Origin: Silene latifolia
Taxonomy: Eukaryota > Streptophyta > Magnoliopsida > Caryophyllales > Caryophyllaceae
NCBI RefSeq assembly: GCF_048544455.1
Contig: NC_133532.1
Span: forward strand, 16,990,948 to 17,054,947
Reading direction: 5' to 3'
Length of the DNA stretch: 64,000 nt
The position numbers and the translations under genes are program-made. This document shows positions 44,161-56,454 of this stretch, one piece after another. How positions within the stretch are numbered: position 1 is the first letter of the stretch; each line of letters begins with the position of its first letter. The notes under the pieces are model-generated. The model was not told where the DNA came from and searched no databases. It was given only the letters and a program-made list of their open reading frames with translations.

Positions 44161-45347
44161 TAAATGTGCTAACAATTTAACAACAAATGCTAAATTACTA
44201 ATCTATCCTTAAACTAACTAATGAAAATTAACTATAGTTTGCCACGTGTCACAATGTTATTGGGTTGTGTATGAAAATTCCATACACAATGTGTATCTGT
44301 ATCACCTTCCACCTAACCCTAATGTAACCACTTCAAGTTAAAACACAAATGTCACGTATCCTATTCTAATTCAACGTGTATAAAAATTATCGGTCAGACC
44401 ATCGGTTAAAGATCTGGATAGTATAAACGAATCTGGTCATAATTTGTAACACATACATTTGCTTCACGCCTGATTATGCACCTAGTTGACAAAATGATTT
44501 ACGTTGATCATACAAATTAAATCTAGACAAAAACCGGTCCATGTTCATGCAGTAACGTGCAATTCAACAATAATTGAACTTCCAATCATTGGACTATTCA
44601 GGAAATTTATTTAAAAAAAAAAAAAAAGTAAAATCATTACAGTTAGTCTTGTACATAGTCAATTTACTCGGTTAAAAAAGTGAAACACAATTTAAAGTGG
44701 ATCCAAGCTGAAACTATTATACAAAAATGACATTCAGCATATTGTAACCGTAAAAACAAACCAAATATAAAAATTCGTTACAGCCTTCATTTCATCATAC
44801 TCTAGAACCAGAGTAAATCTTTAATTGGGTCGCTTCGATAGAAATGGAATGAACATGTAATTGGGAGAGTTTAATTTAAATAATTAATAGAGCAACAGAT
44901 TAAAGTGGAGAAGGAAAATTAGCGCTGCTTTATCCAAACCGGCTAGGAACAAAATAACAGGAAAAATTGTACAAAAAAAAGGGGGAACCAATGACCAGAA
45001 AGCCAGCCATACATGAAAACCACGACATTTGCATTACCCTGCAGATTTGAGGCCCAAAAATATATTACACGAACCGGGCTATTTTGATTACTTGCTTGTA
45101 CTTGGCTGAAACCATCATATAGAAAACCAAGCCTCCGACATCATCAATGTTTGAAACTGATTGCAAAAGGAGAGAAACAAAGCCTAAACAATGACCAGAG
45201 ACAATGCCAGCTACTGAGTGTACCCAATCTTAACATTGCGTCAAAGGCAAGTTCTAACTTACTTTCCACTGACCTTAACATAATCAGTTAATCACGCGCA
45301 TTCAAAATGAGGCAAGTAGTTCAAAATAGAGAAAATACGACAGTTTT

Positions 45348-48300
45348 TTAGGCATCATTTGCACCACCTCGAGAACGTCCACCCATTCGTCCACGACCAT
45401 AGCCTCGGCCCCCACCACGAGCACCACTTTGATATTCGTCTCCTTGGTAATTGCCACTTCCTTGGTAGTCATCTCTGCCTCCTCGGTACCCACCTCTGCC
45501 TCGGTTACTATCTCCCCCTCCTTGGTAACCACCTCCACCTCTTTGGTAGCCACCTCTGCCTCGGTAATTGCCTCCACCTCCTTGATAATCACCTCTGCCT
45601 CCTTGGTAACCACCTCCACCTCCTTGGTAATCCCCTCTGCTTCCTTGGTAACCATCCCCGCCTCCTTGGTAATCATTTCTGCCTCCTTGGTAACCACCCC
45701 CGCCTCCTTGGTAATCATTTCTGCCTCCTTGGTAACCACCCCCGCCTCCTTGGTAACCACCCCCGCCTCCTTGGTAATCACCTCTGCCTCCTTGGTAACC
45801 ACCTCCACCTCCTTGGTAACCACCTCTGCCTCCATGGTAATCATTTCTGCCTCCTTGGTAACCACCTCCACCTCCTTGGTATTCACCTCTGCCTCCTCGG
45901 TAACCACCACCACCTCCTTGGTAGCCGCCCCTGCTTCCTTGGTAACCGCCCCTGCTTCCTTGGTAACCTCTACTTCCTTGGTAGCCGCCTCCTTGGTAGC
46001 TGCCGTCATCTAACCAAAGTTTTAAACACAAATAAAGGAAATTTTACTTATGCAGAACTCAAACGGGCTTCAAGCATCGATAATAGACTAGCATTTCCAT
46101 GGCCGTCTAAAATCAAAGTTCAAAAGGTTCTCATGACCAGGACACAGTTTTTGGGACACAATAATTGGGTTAACAAAATAATAAAATTTTGATGTGATAA
46201 AAAGGCACAACATTGCCGTTGTCGCAGTGATGCAACAGAGTATTATATCTGTTTTCATCTGCTAGAGGTTCGAGTACCATAAGCTACAAAAATTTACTTT
46301 CCTATCACATAGGGCCTCAAACCCACTTTTGAACTGGGCCTATCAAATTCATTAACCGTCCCTAAGCAGTTATATTTGTAGCTGGTTCATAATTTCTCCC
46401 TTTTATGACATGTTCACTTTTGATATACACGTATGGCAGTGAAATAAATACCAAATAGAATAGTTATGCCGTGCTACTATCCCTATCTCAGGGTACTACA
46501 TCTTACTATTGCCTTTTTTTTATCCGTTCTCCACTAATGGAAATAGTAGAACAATAGCACAGTGCCATTTCTTTGCTACCCAAATAACCTTGCACATCAT
46601 TAATTTCTGCATGACATTTATTCTGGTAATTATATCTACTCCTAGAGTAGGGAACATGATATAACATGTGCTCACCTTGATATCCCCAGCCCCAGCCCCT
46701 GCCCCTTCCACCTCTACCTCTGTTTGAGTACCCTTCATTATCTGGTTTGTGATATATAAAGAAGCAAAGAACCTTACGTCAGTCCTGAAAATAAGAGAAT
46801 ATTGTGCTCAGAAGTCAGAACTATAAATACCAAATTTGTTCTTACCCTGATATGTTCCATAGCCACCTCTTCCCCCGCCCTGTCCTCGGTCTCCCCCTCT
46901 CCCTCCCCAACGTCCACGGCCTCGACCATATGAATCTATCCAAAAATAGAGCAAAGAGAATGTCAGATTAACAGTGATTGAATTGATTGTATGTGAAGAC
47001 ATAGCAAATAGATATCTGTGTTACCATCATTAACAGCATTGTACATTCCTCCACGTCCTTGTCTAGGTTGAGACTGGTGATGTCTGGGCTGTTGTTCATT
47101 CAGAGGTGGAGCTTGATACCTTTGATTCACAATTTTTACAGTTAACATAAGGCCAGTTGATGCAAAGAGGACCCCAATCAGAAACTAAATCACATTTTAG
47201 CAAAGATAAACTGGCAAAAGATAAACTGATGTGAGCAATAAAAGTAAGGTGGTCAGTATTTAAAAATTAGGCACAAACGATGGAGCTCTTTGATTCAAAT
47301 TTTTTAAAGTACAAAAATATGGCCATATGATACATAGAGAGCTCCAAACAGAATATATATCACATCTTTGCAATAGATAAACTGATGTGAACCTCAAAAG
47401 CAAGGTGGTCGGCATTTTAAAATTAGGCACAAACTACTGAGCATTGTTTACATTTTCTAAAGCAAAAACACGAACATAAGACACAGGTAATCACTGTCAA
47501 TAAAGGTATTCAAACATCAGAAAAACACAGTAAATTCATCCTGAAAACATGCATTGATTATCCTGAGTAAGGTCAAAGATAAAATGGGAAAGATGGCAGG
47601 TAAGGAGGGGTCGGATGTACGCAATCATACTCTTGTTTTGAAAACACAAAAACACAAATTCTAGATGGCCCATGATGAAAATATATGTCAAGAATTGTGC
47701 TGCATCACACTATGTCATGCATAAAAGAAGAGTGGGCATTTTTGTGAGCACTTGATTTATGAATTCCAAAGCCACAAAAAACAACGTCAAATACCCAGGG
47801 GAATTCGTGTTTAGCTCCTTGGAAGACAGCGTAATAGAAATCATAGAAACTTGACGTGTTGTTTCCAATCTGCAAATTACCAAAAGCAATAGTAAGAATC
47901 ATTGCATGTTATGCAGCAGCAATGGAACCGAAGAAATTGACAAGAAACTTACTGTACAAGGCCTTCTTCATTAGGTTCCCAAATATCTGTAATGCTGACA
48001 GAGCTGATTGCTATATCCTGGTGCAAGTAAGGAATTCTTTTCTGTTTACCGGAACAAACAACACCAGTATAAGTACATTAATTAGCAAAAGAAGATTAGT
48101 TAATTCAAGTCTTAAAGAAGGTTCACGAGACAAAAACTTACCTTAATTAACTCTGCAATAGCCACTGTTTTACTTATAGCTTGCCCCATTGCTTTCAAGA
48201 CAATTTCATTGGCTTGTTTGTCCTACATTTATTAAATTTAGAAGTCAGGAGTTTAGCATACAATACACTATTCATTCCTTCCTGTAATTTTAGTTCCAAA

Positions 48301-49737
48301 AGTCAAGCATACAAGAGAGTAGATTAGTTAAAACATGCAAACACATAGTGCAGGCGCGGACAAAAGAGGTAATGAGAAAGACTACTAAGCATTCAGACTT
48401 CATAGTACAAGCCATAACATCGGGATAATAATGAAGTGAGAAGTATGGAGTCTATGGACTGATGAATGACAACGTTTTGCTCTGGCCTTCCAAATCCAAA
48501 GAAATAGTTTCCTATATAAATATATGACTAAATCTTTTCCAGCGCTAATCTGAGGAACGTATGGCCTTATCAACTTTAATTCGAATGTCTACTAACAGAA
48601 TACCTCGAGTATAAATAACCACGTCCAAGGAATAAAGGTTCAACCCACTCGAGCCTAATTGACACGCACTTCACTTCAGTAGTTAACAAGCCTCGTTATT
48701 CTTTGTAAAACATAAAATACAACCTAAACAACAGAGATAATGTGACTTCTTTTAGGAATATATATTCCTCCCTATGTTTACTTGTACATAACTACAAAAA
48801 TCAAGTAACCAAAACAGGCAGGTGGATAATACAAATTGTCACCAACATGCATCATAATCCATATTAACCTTATCAGAATATACTCTGTTCGTAAAGACCA
48901 GCACAGCTTCTATTCGCCTAACTGGGTTAAAACCTTAAATTGCAACCGCTAAAATTTATACAACCAATTAGCTATAACCACAAAAGATGCCTTGAATGTC
49001 CCATAAAAAACAATACAGTTCCCCCGTGAACATAAATAGGCCCCTTAAGCCTTACGCCAAACCTAAGTAAATTCCATTGTCAAACGAATGAACAGGAAGT
49101 CTGACGTAACACGAGCCAACAACCTAGTTCCCTTATCAACTAAGAACTACCTTCTTTATAGTAAACTACATTTCAACAGATTTTGGAAGTCGACTTATAA
49201 AACATTTCTTCATCAGTGAGAGACTAGAATCGTACAGAAGTCCGACGATAAGAGGAAAGCACCTACAACACCCGATATAAACATCAGGATAATACAACGG
49301 TTGCGATAACAACTTCGGCCGAAACAATGTAGAATCAGCTCATCCCGGCCACATTTCAACAGTTTTATATCAGACAGAATCACATAAAAGTCGGCGATTA
49401 CGAAGACGTAGCAAACATTTCAGATATAATCACAAAACATAATGGATAAAATGTATAAATTTGATAAAAACGCTCAAACAAAATGAGACATCAAAACAAA
49501 CACAAACACAATGCCGGAAAATCAAACTAAAAGAACATCAACAATAAACAATAATTAAGTAATTAATCGATGAAAACATGAGAAAAATGAGAAAAAAATT
49601 AATAGAGGAAAGACCTGAAGAAGAGTGGTGGCGTAGCTGATATAGTTGCGAATAAGGCCTTGAGTAGTGACGCGAATCTCATTTTCGTTGATCGGAGTAT
49701 CAGGCTTTGGTTTTTCAACTCGCGAATATTTCTCCAT
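45348..49737 (-). CDS. ALBA: ALBA-domain DNA/RNA-binding protein with YQGG/RGG repeat tail
   Basis: 426-aa protein. Exons: 49737-49615, 48222-48142, 48041-47953, 47869-47795, 47119-47025, 46935-46846, 46741-46676 and 46009-45348, all GT/AG and 427 codons in total. Residues about 15-110 form the Alba domain: [40 protein letters not shown], then [15 protein letters not shown] and [17 protein letters not shown]. From about residue 150 the chain is Gly/Arg/Tyr/Gln-rich, and the last exon is a long run of GGYQGG[R/G] units. Plant long-form ALBA proteins bind RNA, guard mRNAs and enter stress granules or act on R-loops; RGG/YQGG tails promote RNA binding and phase separation. Intron 48223-49614 holds nothing recognisable; intron 47120-47794 holds a SINE fragment. 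Confidence 0.92.
45420..46000. repeat. Coding minisatellite, unit 24-27 bp, in the last ALBA exon
   Basis: About twenty copies of CCTCCTTGGTAACCACC-like units (plus strand) encode YQGGGGG or YQGGRGD in the gene frame. Units differ in Arg/Gly and Asp/Gly choice. The codon pattern leaves three other frames open for 190-280 codons. Confidence 0.95.
47590..47640 (-). mobile_element. Angio-domain SINE fragment in ALBA intron
   Basis: The minus strand carries ATTGCGTACATCCGACCCCT followed by CCTTACC, matching the Angio-domain of the copy at 2240. Only about 50 bp remain. Confidence 0.5.
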
Positions 49738-49791
49738 GGCTATGGCGGATTAGAGTTATGCGAGGAAAGTGAGAGAGAGCGTAGAACCCTA

Positions 49792-49800
49792 AAACCCTAA
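49792..49800. promoter_or_regulatory. Telo-box AAACCCTAA at the ALBA leader
   Basis: The plus strand holds AACCCTAAAACCCTAAAAACC at 49786-49806, 50-70 bp before the ATG of the minus-strand ALBA gene. Like NSN1, this suggests shared growth-linked regulation; functional role inferred. Confidence 0.55.
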
Positions 49801-50027
49801 AAACCTCTAATTTCACCCCCAACCCAATTTTCTGTATCGCTTCCCTTTTTTTTTTTTTTTGGTATTCTTCGTTTTAGTAAGAAAAAACTAGCGTGAATTC
49901 CGCGCAAAAGCGCAGTTTTTCAGATAAAGATGTTATAGAATCTAACAATTAAACTAATGGTATTTAATACGGAGTATCACTAATGGTATTTAATACGGAG
50001 TATCATTTTTAAGAGGGTAGCCAGGTA

Positions 50028-50069
50028 ATTTGCCTTGTTTTTTTTTTTGGTGAAATATTTGCCTTGTTT
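50028..50069 (-). mobile_element. Tail-only retroposon scar with 13-bp duplication
   Basis: A 16-nt insert, T8 plus GGTGAAAT, between perfect copies of ATTTGCCTTGTTT (50028-50040 and 50057-50069). The minus strand reads TCACC-poly(A), the same ending as the LINE tail at 33683. Confidence 0.8.
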
Positions 50070-50195
50070 ATTTGAAAGTTAAACAATGATTTTTTAAAAT
50101 ATTATAACCATAATTATCGTCAATATTTGGTACAAAATTAATTAGAAGACAAATATTGTGCAATAGTACATATAAATAGTGGGACCAATTAATTA

Positions 50196-50286
50196 CTCCC
50201 TCTGGCTTTTAATTTTCTTCCCGTTTCTCTAATATATGTGAGGAGTATTATAATGAAATGGGAAGAAAACAGTAAGCCAGAGGGAG
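50196..50286. mobile_element. Stowaway-type MITE in the Helitron
   Basis: 91 bp with CTCCCTCTGGCTTTTAATTT and AAGCCAGAGGGAG ends, TA at 50194-50195 and 50287-50288. Confidence 0.85.
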
Positions 50287-50395
50287 TAGTATGTAAATAT
50301 TTTAAAGTAGTATGTCACTTAGGCGGGAAAATTTTGAGATTTCTTAATCTCTTAGTAGTAGGGGGAAGTAGTAGGGGGATGCTTCCACTTGCTAG

Positions 50396-50580
50396 GGGTC
50401 ATAACGATCGGACAATCGAGTAACTCGGGTTGGTTATGGCTCGAATTTAAGCAGGTTGGCTAATATCTGGCTCAGGTTGTTATTGAAGAATAACAAGCCT
50501 TGGGTCGGCCAAAGTTCCTGTCAAGTTATTGTTGGGTCGGGTGACATATCAGGTTAGGTTTGAGAGATTATCAACATATA
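50396..50580. mobile_element. Degraded relative of the (CCCGA)-rich hAT-like MITE
   Basis: CTCGGGTTGG, GGGTCGGGTGA and GGTCGGCC words occur in a 185-bp stretch beside the Helitron. No clean ends. The rest up to 51490 is AT-rich with no gene. Confidence 0.4.
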
Positions 50581-51934
50581 AAGTTTATATTATAATTTTA
50601 GTATTGGATCGATAATTTAATGTTTAAAAAATTATGTGTGTATTTTTTTTTTAAGTGAGAACACCTAAGATAATATATACAAGAAAATAACGGTAGACAA
50701 AAAAGGAAGTGGAACATGTAATTTTAGTATTGGATCAACCTATAAATGTTTTTTTACTCAAATATGTACTTTTTCCATAACCTTTTTGGAATCTACCCTT
50801 CTCCTCAATAACAAAAATAACTTCCCCATTTTCTATCCATCGAGAAAACTAAACAAATTCTTAATAAATTAATCAATTATACATCTTAATTCCAAATCTT
50901 GAACAAGCAATAATTCTATTTTCAGTAATTTACATCTTAATAATGTATTTTTTTGTCAAGTTATTTGTAATTTTATCACTTAGATCTAAATATCTATATC
51001 ACTACTATATATATAATCTGGAAACCAAAGAACTTTAGTGTAATTAAATAAATCTATACAAATTAATTATACTATATAGTTTTTAATTGATAGTGTTGTG
51101 TGATAGACTAGACCAAGGGATTTCAATGTAAATATTATATAGTTTTGGTTGAACTATAAATTTAGAAAACACAAGAATATGGTGATTTTCCTTAAAATAA
51201 GCATGCTCCAGTTATGGTATTAATTAGTATAAAGATGTTAATTATTTAACATATACAAATATAATATAAGAGTGTTATATTTTGGAAACTATTAAAAAGT
51301 AAATAAATCAAGCTAGATTTCAAAAAAAATATAATATTCGATAATTATTTCGATTTGATTTATTCCATATATGTAATATATTTATATACATGTATTAAGC
51401 CTCTTAAAATGGCATGCCTAAATAGCAAAAGTAATTTTATTAGTAGTGAAAAGAATTGTAGTAGCATTGGATATAGTAATACGATAGTAATTACCCCTAG
51501 CCTCTTTTGTCTCTTCTCATGGCTTTTTAGTGTGCATTCTTGTTTAGTGTTGTCATGTGGGATTTGGAATATTTACCATCCTAGATTGCGGGCACATTCT
51601 CTTGAGTCGTAGATAGGAGAGTGTCATTCACATATAATTGTCTTGTTCTTAATATGAGTGTCAGTGTTTTCCCATGAGTCCGATGTCAATAAGATCATGC
51701 AAGAGTTGAAATGTCCATGTGAAGTCTTTTGTGCTACGCTGTCATGTAAATCTCATCCATGTATTGCATTTTTACCTATGCCCATGTTGTTTCGGGATTT
51801 GATTCATTGTGCTTTAAAGTTACTTGACGGGAATTGCATTTGGATGACATGATTGTTGCTCGTACCCTTGTCCTTGTCATACATTATATTGCGTGCTTGC
51901 TTGAGGACAAGCAAGGGTTTAGCTTGGGGGAGTT

Positions 51935-53431
51935 TGATAGGTCTATTTTATATATAGTTTAACCCCCCTATTTTAGCTCAGTTTTATTTGATTATTGCAC
52001 TTCTATAAGTGTATTTGTGAGTTAATTCCGTGTTCTAGGTGTTTTGCTTGTATTCGTTGCATTTTGTAGGGAAAAAAAAGCCTTTGTTAGCTTTTTCCCG
52101 TTAAATTAGCAATCACCCAAGTTCACGAGGCTATTGAGAGTAAGTCTTGACCATGGAGGGGTGTTTTGGGAAGAATAGGGGCGTTTTAGGAAGAATTGGA
52201 AATCCCGAGCATAAAGAAACCAACTTTGGTTAGTGTCCAAGTAAAGAAATGAAGCCCAATTAAAAGCCCAAGTGAAGTTAAGAGCATGCATTGGATCCCG
52301 TTTGTCCCCTAAGATGTATTAGTCGGACCTATGAATGAGAAAGCATTGGATTCTGCATCATCATTAAGCAAGGAGTTAAGACGGATTTAAGAGGAGAATT
52401 GAAATCACCACGACACCGATCGGGATGGTGTGTCCCCGATCGGGATTAGCCTCTTCTATGTTTTTTACGTTTTATCTCTTATTCCTATATAAGGGGTGTT
52501 GAATCTGTCATTTAGGACACCACTTACACACCTCGTACACTTTACAATTCTCATTAGAATAGTCTTTAGATCTGCTTTAGTTTCCCTTATTGTTCTAAAC
52601 ATTTCTTTTAGCATTAGGAATTAGAATACAATTTCCATTTCAAGTATTTAGTTTTATCTTGTTCTACATTTTCATGTTCCATTTCTATTGTTAAGGTAAT
52701 CTTATTTCCAGTACTACTTTGTTAATTCCTTTGCCATTTCCATTACTTGTTAGTTATTATTCATCATTTACTAATCGTTATTCCGTTTATCTCGCTATTC
52801 CATTATCATCATGCTTACTACATCATTTGTTATTGGTTTAGTTTTCATTATGCAAGAGTAGTTCATTAGCCTAGGGATTAGGGGATTCATGCATAAATAA
52901 TGTTTGTAATTCTTGAAATAGGATGTTATAATATTGATTAAAGTTTCTATCACATGCTTGTATTGTTTTGTTAGTCTTTGATTATTGATCACAATCTTAG
53001 ACTAAATTTGTTAATTCACTTTTATAAGTCGAGAGGCACGAAATTGAATTAGAGTAAGTATGTTTTAGTAGACCGATCTAGTAATAGTGAGAGATCACTA
53101 GAACCCGTTCTATGGGTGACAATAAGGCCGAGAGGTGGTTGTTTTTAAGCCTAAACATTTATCGTTATTAAGAATTCATAGTTTGACATGACCAACTATT
53201 TATTTTCATGTGTGACCCGACTCCCCTAGATTCTCCTTTATTATTGTTTTCTTCCATTATTTTATCACAAGTTTTACTAATCAAACCAACACCCAATCGT
53301 TAATCGACCTTGATAAAATTCACTCCATGACAACTTGTTTAGCAACTCCTGTCTCCTTGTGTTCGACCCCTACTACTACATTCATTTGTTACTAGGGTAA
53401 TTATCTTTGTTAGATGTGCGATAGCCTATCA
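51935..53431 (+). repeat. Left LTR of the 51496-57927 element
   Basis: 1497 bp, TG...CA, with a TATA-like CCTATATAAGG near 52490 and the palindromic word CGATCG repeated near 52417-52440. Confidence 0.85.
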
Positions 53432-56400
53432 AATTTTGGCGCCGTTGCCGGGGAACACGGTTTTGTTTGCTATTAGTTGTTGAATTTTATCTTGTTTTAT
53501 TTTATCCCGGGGAACACTTGTTCCGTTGGACCGTTCTCACGGTTTCTTTGTAGTTTTAGTGCCTATTTTGTAGGTAATGAAGCTTCACTTTGGCCTTCCA
53601 TAATGATGAACGGATTCGTCCCACAACACGTGAATGAGCTTTTTCATGACTATCTTAACCGGTTTTATGACTTTTGTAATAGTCTCATCTCCCTCGGACA
53701 AGTCATTGATGAGGTTTACATGGGTCATGTCATGCTTGATGGTATGAACTTTGAGACCCGTGAAATGGCTCTTTACATGAGTTGTGGGAGTGTTTACTGC
53801 AAGAGCGGAGTGGAACTTTGACATTTCTTGAATTTCATGGCCTCCAAATGTCGGGAGGTAGCTCGCCAACAGACTTTGTCGCCGGGTTTCGAAGAGGAAT
53901 GCTTTGCGACTCTGGCTTATTGCCAACAAATGCTCAAAGAAATGCGTGAAGAAAGTGAGCGATTGATCAATACTTATGCTCTTCCACCCTCCCAGTGTGA
54001 GTCTATCGCACCTAATGAATTTAAATTATTGGATGACGATGATGGTCCTACTTTCTCTTTTGAAAGTCCCCCTAGTGTCATTCCAATTGACCATTTATAG
54101 ACTCATGTTGAAGACAATTACCTTGTAGTAGATGACACACTAGCCATGGGTGATCTTGAGCCCGATCGTAGTGAAAAGGATGAGGTTTTGTCCGAGCCTT
54201 TAGAAACCTTTGAAAATCCTTTCACGGAGGGTGTAGTTGATTCATTTGAGGTTGATGGAGGATTAAGCAATCCTAATTTCGAGGTTAAATGGGATGAACC
54301 CCAATTTTTTATGAGTCCCATCCCCCCGGTTCTTCATGCCACCTATTAGAGACCGTTGAGAATGATACTTTGTGCACTAACGGTTTATTTTATGGTCTTA
54401 AGCTTGTAGCTTCATCTCTTGCTTACGAGTGGAGTAGTTCGGTGGTTCTCTTTGAAGTCTCTCATGCGCATCTTGATAAGATATATCATTCCTTACCTTT
54501 GATATTTCATGCTTATATCTTATCATTCACTTACATATGCTTTTGTGTTGCTCATGCACAGGTACACGATAAACTTCTAAGGGCGGATTTGACATATTTT
54601 TTAAACACAAAAGGATGGATCATTTTCATGGAGGACAAGAGTCTAGCAAGACTTTAAATTTGCGCTTCTCGGGAGGCAACCCGTGTTTATTTATGTTTTC
54701 GAGACAATTTACAATTTTTGAACAATTGCAATTTCAATTTGGTTGTAATAGTTAAGACAATAAGACATTTAGCTTGCTTTCGTATGTAGTAGCTTGTCTT
54801 TCGCAGGTACTTTGCTACTTGGATTGGCCTTGGCCCCCGTTTTCAAGCTAGCTTGGGGGAGGCTTCTACACTTTAGTATGCTTTCTTTCTTTCCTTTATT
54901 TCCGCATGTGTCATCCCCATCTTCCCTTATTGGTTTTATTTGTCCTTCTATGTGGTTTTTTGCGCTTAAACCTGTTTTACACATTGAGGACAATGTGTTA
55001 TTCTAGCTTGGGGGAGGGATTTAGCGTGTCTTGTTGCTTTATTGCTTTCATATATTTGAAAAATCCAAAAAATTGAAAAAATTGAAAAATCTCATAAAAT
55101 GACTCATGTTGTGTCCACCCATTTGTCCTTTGCATAATGTCATTCCTCCTTGCATTTCCCTTATTGTAGCTTTGTAAGCTAATGATTCATGCTTTTGAAG
55201 GGTTTTGCTTGTATGAGGATGTCTTGACATAGTGGGTGAGGGATGGATTTTGGACAAAATAGACTTGATTTTGACATTGGTAAGCTACATATATAGTAAG
55301 ATAGAGCCTCCAAAGGCCGGTTAATGTATACCCAGTCCCATTTAGGTATGTGTAGTTTCTCCTCTTGGTGTGCGTTACATCACTACGCACATGTATGACA
55401 TTTGTTCCCTATTCCTAGACATGCTATGATAGTTTGCACATGAAGCCTTGTTGTTATGATTTCTCACATGCATCACCCATTTTGAGCTTTTTCTCACTAT
55501 ACGCTACCCCACATTTGTTTCTAGCTACTTACCAAATTGCCTACCTTGTTGAGCTAGTAACCATCTTGGTGAGTTTAGGGTGCTCTTGTCATGGGTTGTT
55601 CTTAATCTATATTGACGTCGATGATGTGAAGTTGACGGGATTACTGATTCCCGTTATGGTTTTGAGGAAAAAAAAGTGAAAGTTGAAAAGAAAAAAAGTT
55701 GAGATACAGGGAAAAAATGAATGAGTTGAAAGATGAAAAAGAATTGAAAAGAAAGATTTGGAAAAAGTGACGAAAAATGAGAAGAAAAAGAGATGAGTTT
55801 TGTACTTCCATGTTTTATGAAGAGTTGAGTTGGGAAGTTCATTTTTATGCCGAAACGTCTTAATTTGAGCCATACGCTGCTTTGGTTCAATGGGTTATTG
55901 CCATGGGATTGGTTTTGGGTTTATTTGAGCACTCTTCGTTTGTTTGGAAGGTTATTAGCTTGACCTTTAGCTCCACATATCCAAACTTGTTTGTCCACCT
56001 TCTACCCATTATTCCTAGTCTCTTTTGTCTCTTCTCATGGCTTCTTAGTATGCATTCTTGTTTAGTGTTGTCATCTGGGATTTGGAATATTTACCATCCT
56101 AGATTGCGGGCGCACTCTCTTGAGTCGTAGATAGGAGAGTGTCATTCACATATAATTGCCATGTTCATATTATGAGTGTGAGTGTTTTCCCGTGAGGAGT
56201 CCGATGTCAATAAGATCATGCAAGAGTTGAAATTTCCATGTGAAGTCCTTTGTGCTACGCCATCATGTAAATCTCATCCATGTATTGCATTTTTCCCTAT
56301 GCCCATTTGTTTCGAGATTTGATTCATTGTGCTTTAAAGTTACTTGATGGGAATTGCATTTGGATGAGATGATTGTTGCTCGTATCCTTGTCCTTGTCAT

Positions 56401-56454
56401 ACATTATATTGTGTGCTTGCTTGAGGACAAGTAAGGGTTTAGCTTGGGGGAGTT

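Larger units (their letters stand above)
41558..44310. mobile_element. Mutator-like element, 2.75 kb, carrying other insertions
   Basis: Inverted ends of about 80 bp: GATACACATTGTGTATGAGA and ACACGTGGCAAACT at the left, matched in complement at 44230-44310. A perfect 9-bp duplication ACCTAACCC lies at 41549-41557 and 44311-44319. Inside are a tRNA-like fragment (41632-41700), a Helitron 3' end (41819), a Stowaway (42167-42251), a second tRNA-like stretch (43915-43975) and a Tourist (44007-44160). No transposase is recognisable. Confidence 0.85.
49888..50379 (-). mobile_element. Small Helitron with nested insertions
   Basis: 492 bp. The minus strand starts TCCCCCTACTACTTCCCCCT after A and ends with hairpin GCGC-TTTT-GCGC, GGAATTCACG and CTAG before T. 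It contains a Stowaway (50196-50286) and a tail-only retroposon (50041-50056). It begins 150 bp upstream of the ALBA ATG. Confidence 0.7.

Noticed and set aside
45302-46009. Second minus-strand ORF (235 codons, VTKEA repeats) in the same exon
   Set aside because: A shifted frame of the same array; it does not join the upstream Alba exons in phase.
45359-46192. Long plus-strand ORFs (277 and 194 codons) antisense to ALBA, with LLGNH- and TTSTSLV-type repeats
   Set aside because: They mirror the coding minisatellite; the repeat unit lacks stops in several frames. The Alba domain and splice phases fix the minus-strand frame 45348-46009 as the real one.
53477-54657. Several ORFs between the LTRs as host genes
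   Set aside because: They lie inside the LTR element, are short, and show at most gag-like character; treated as fossil parts.
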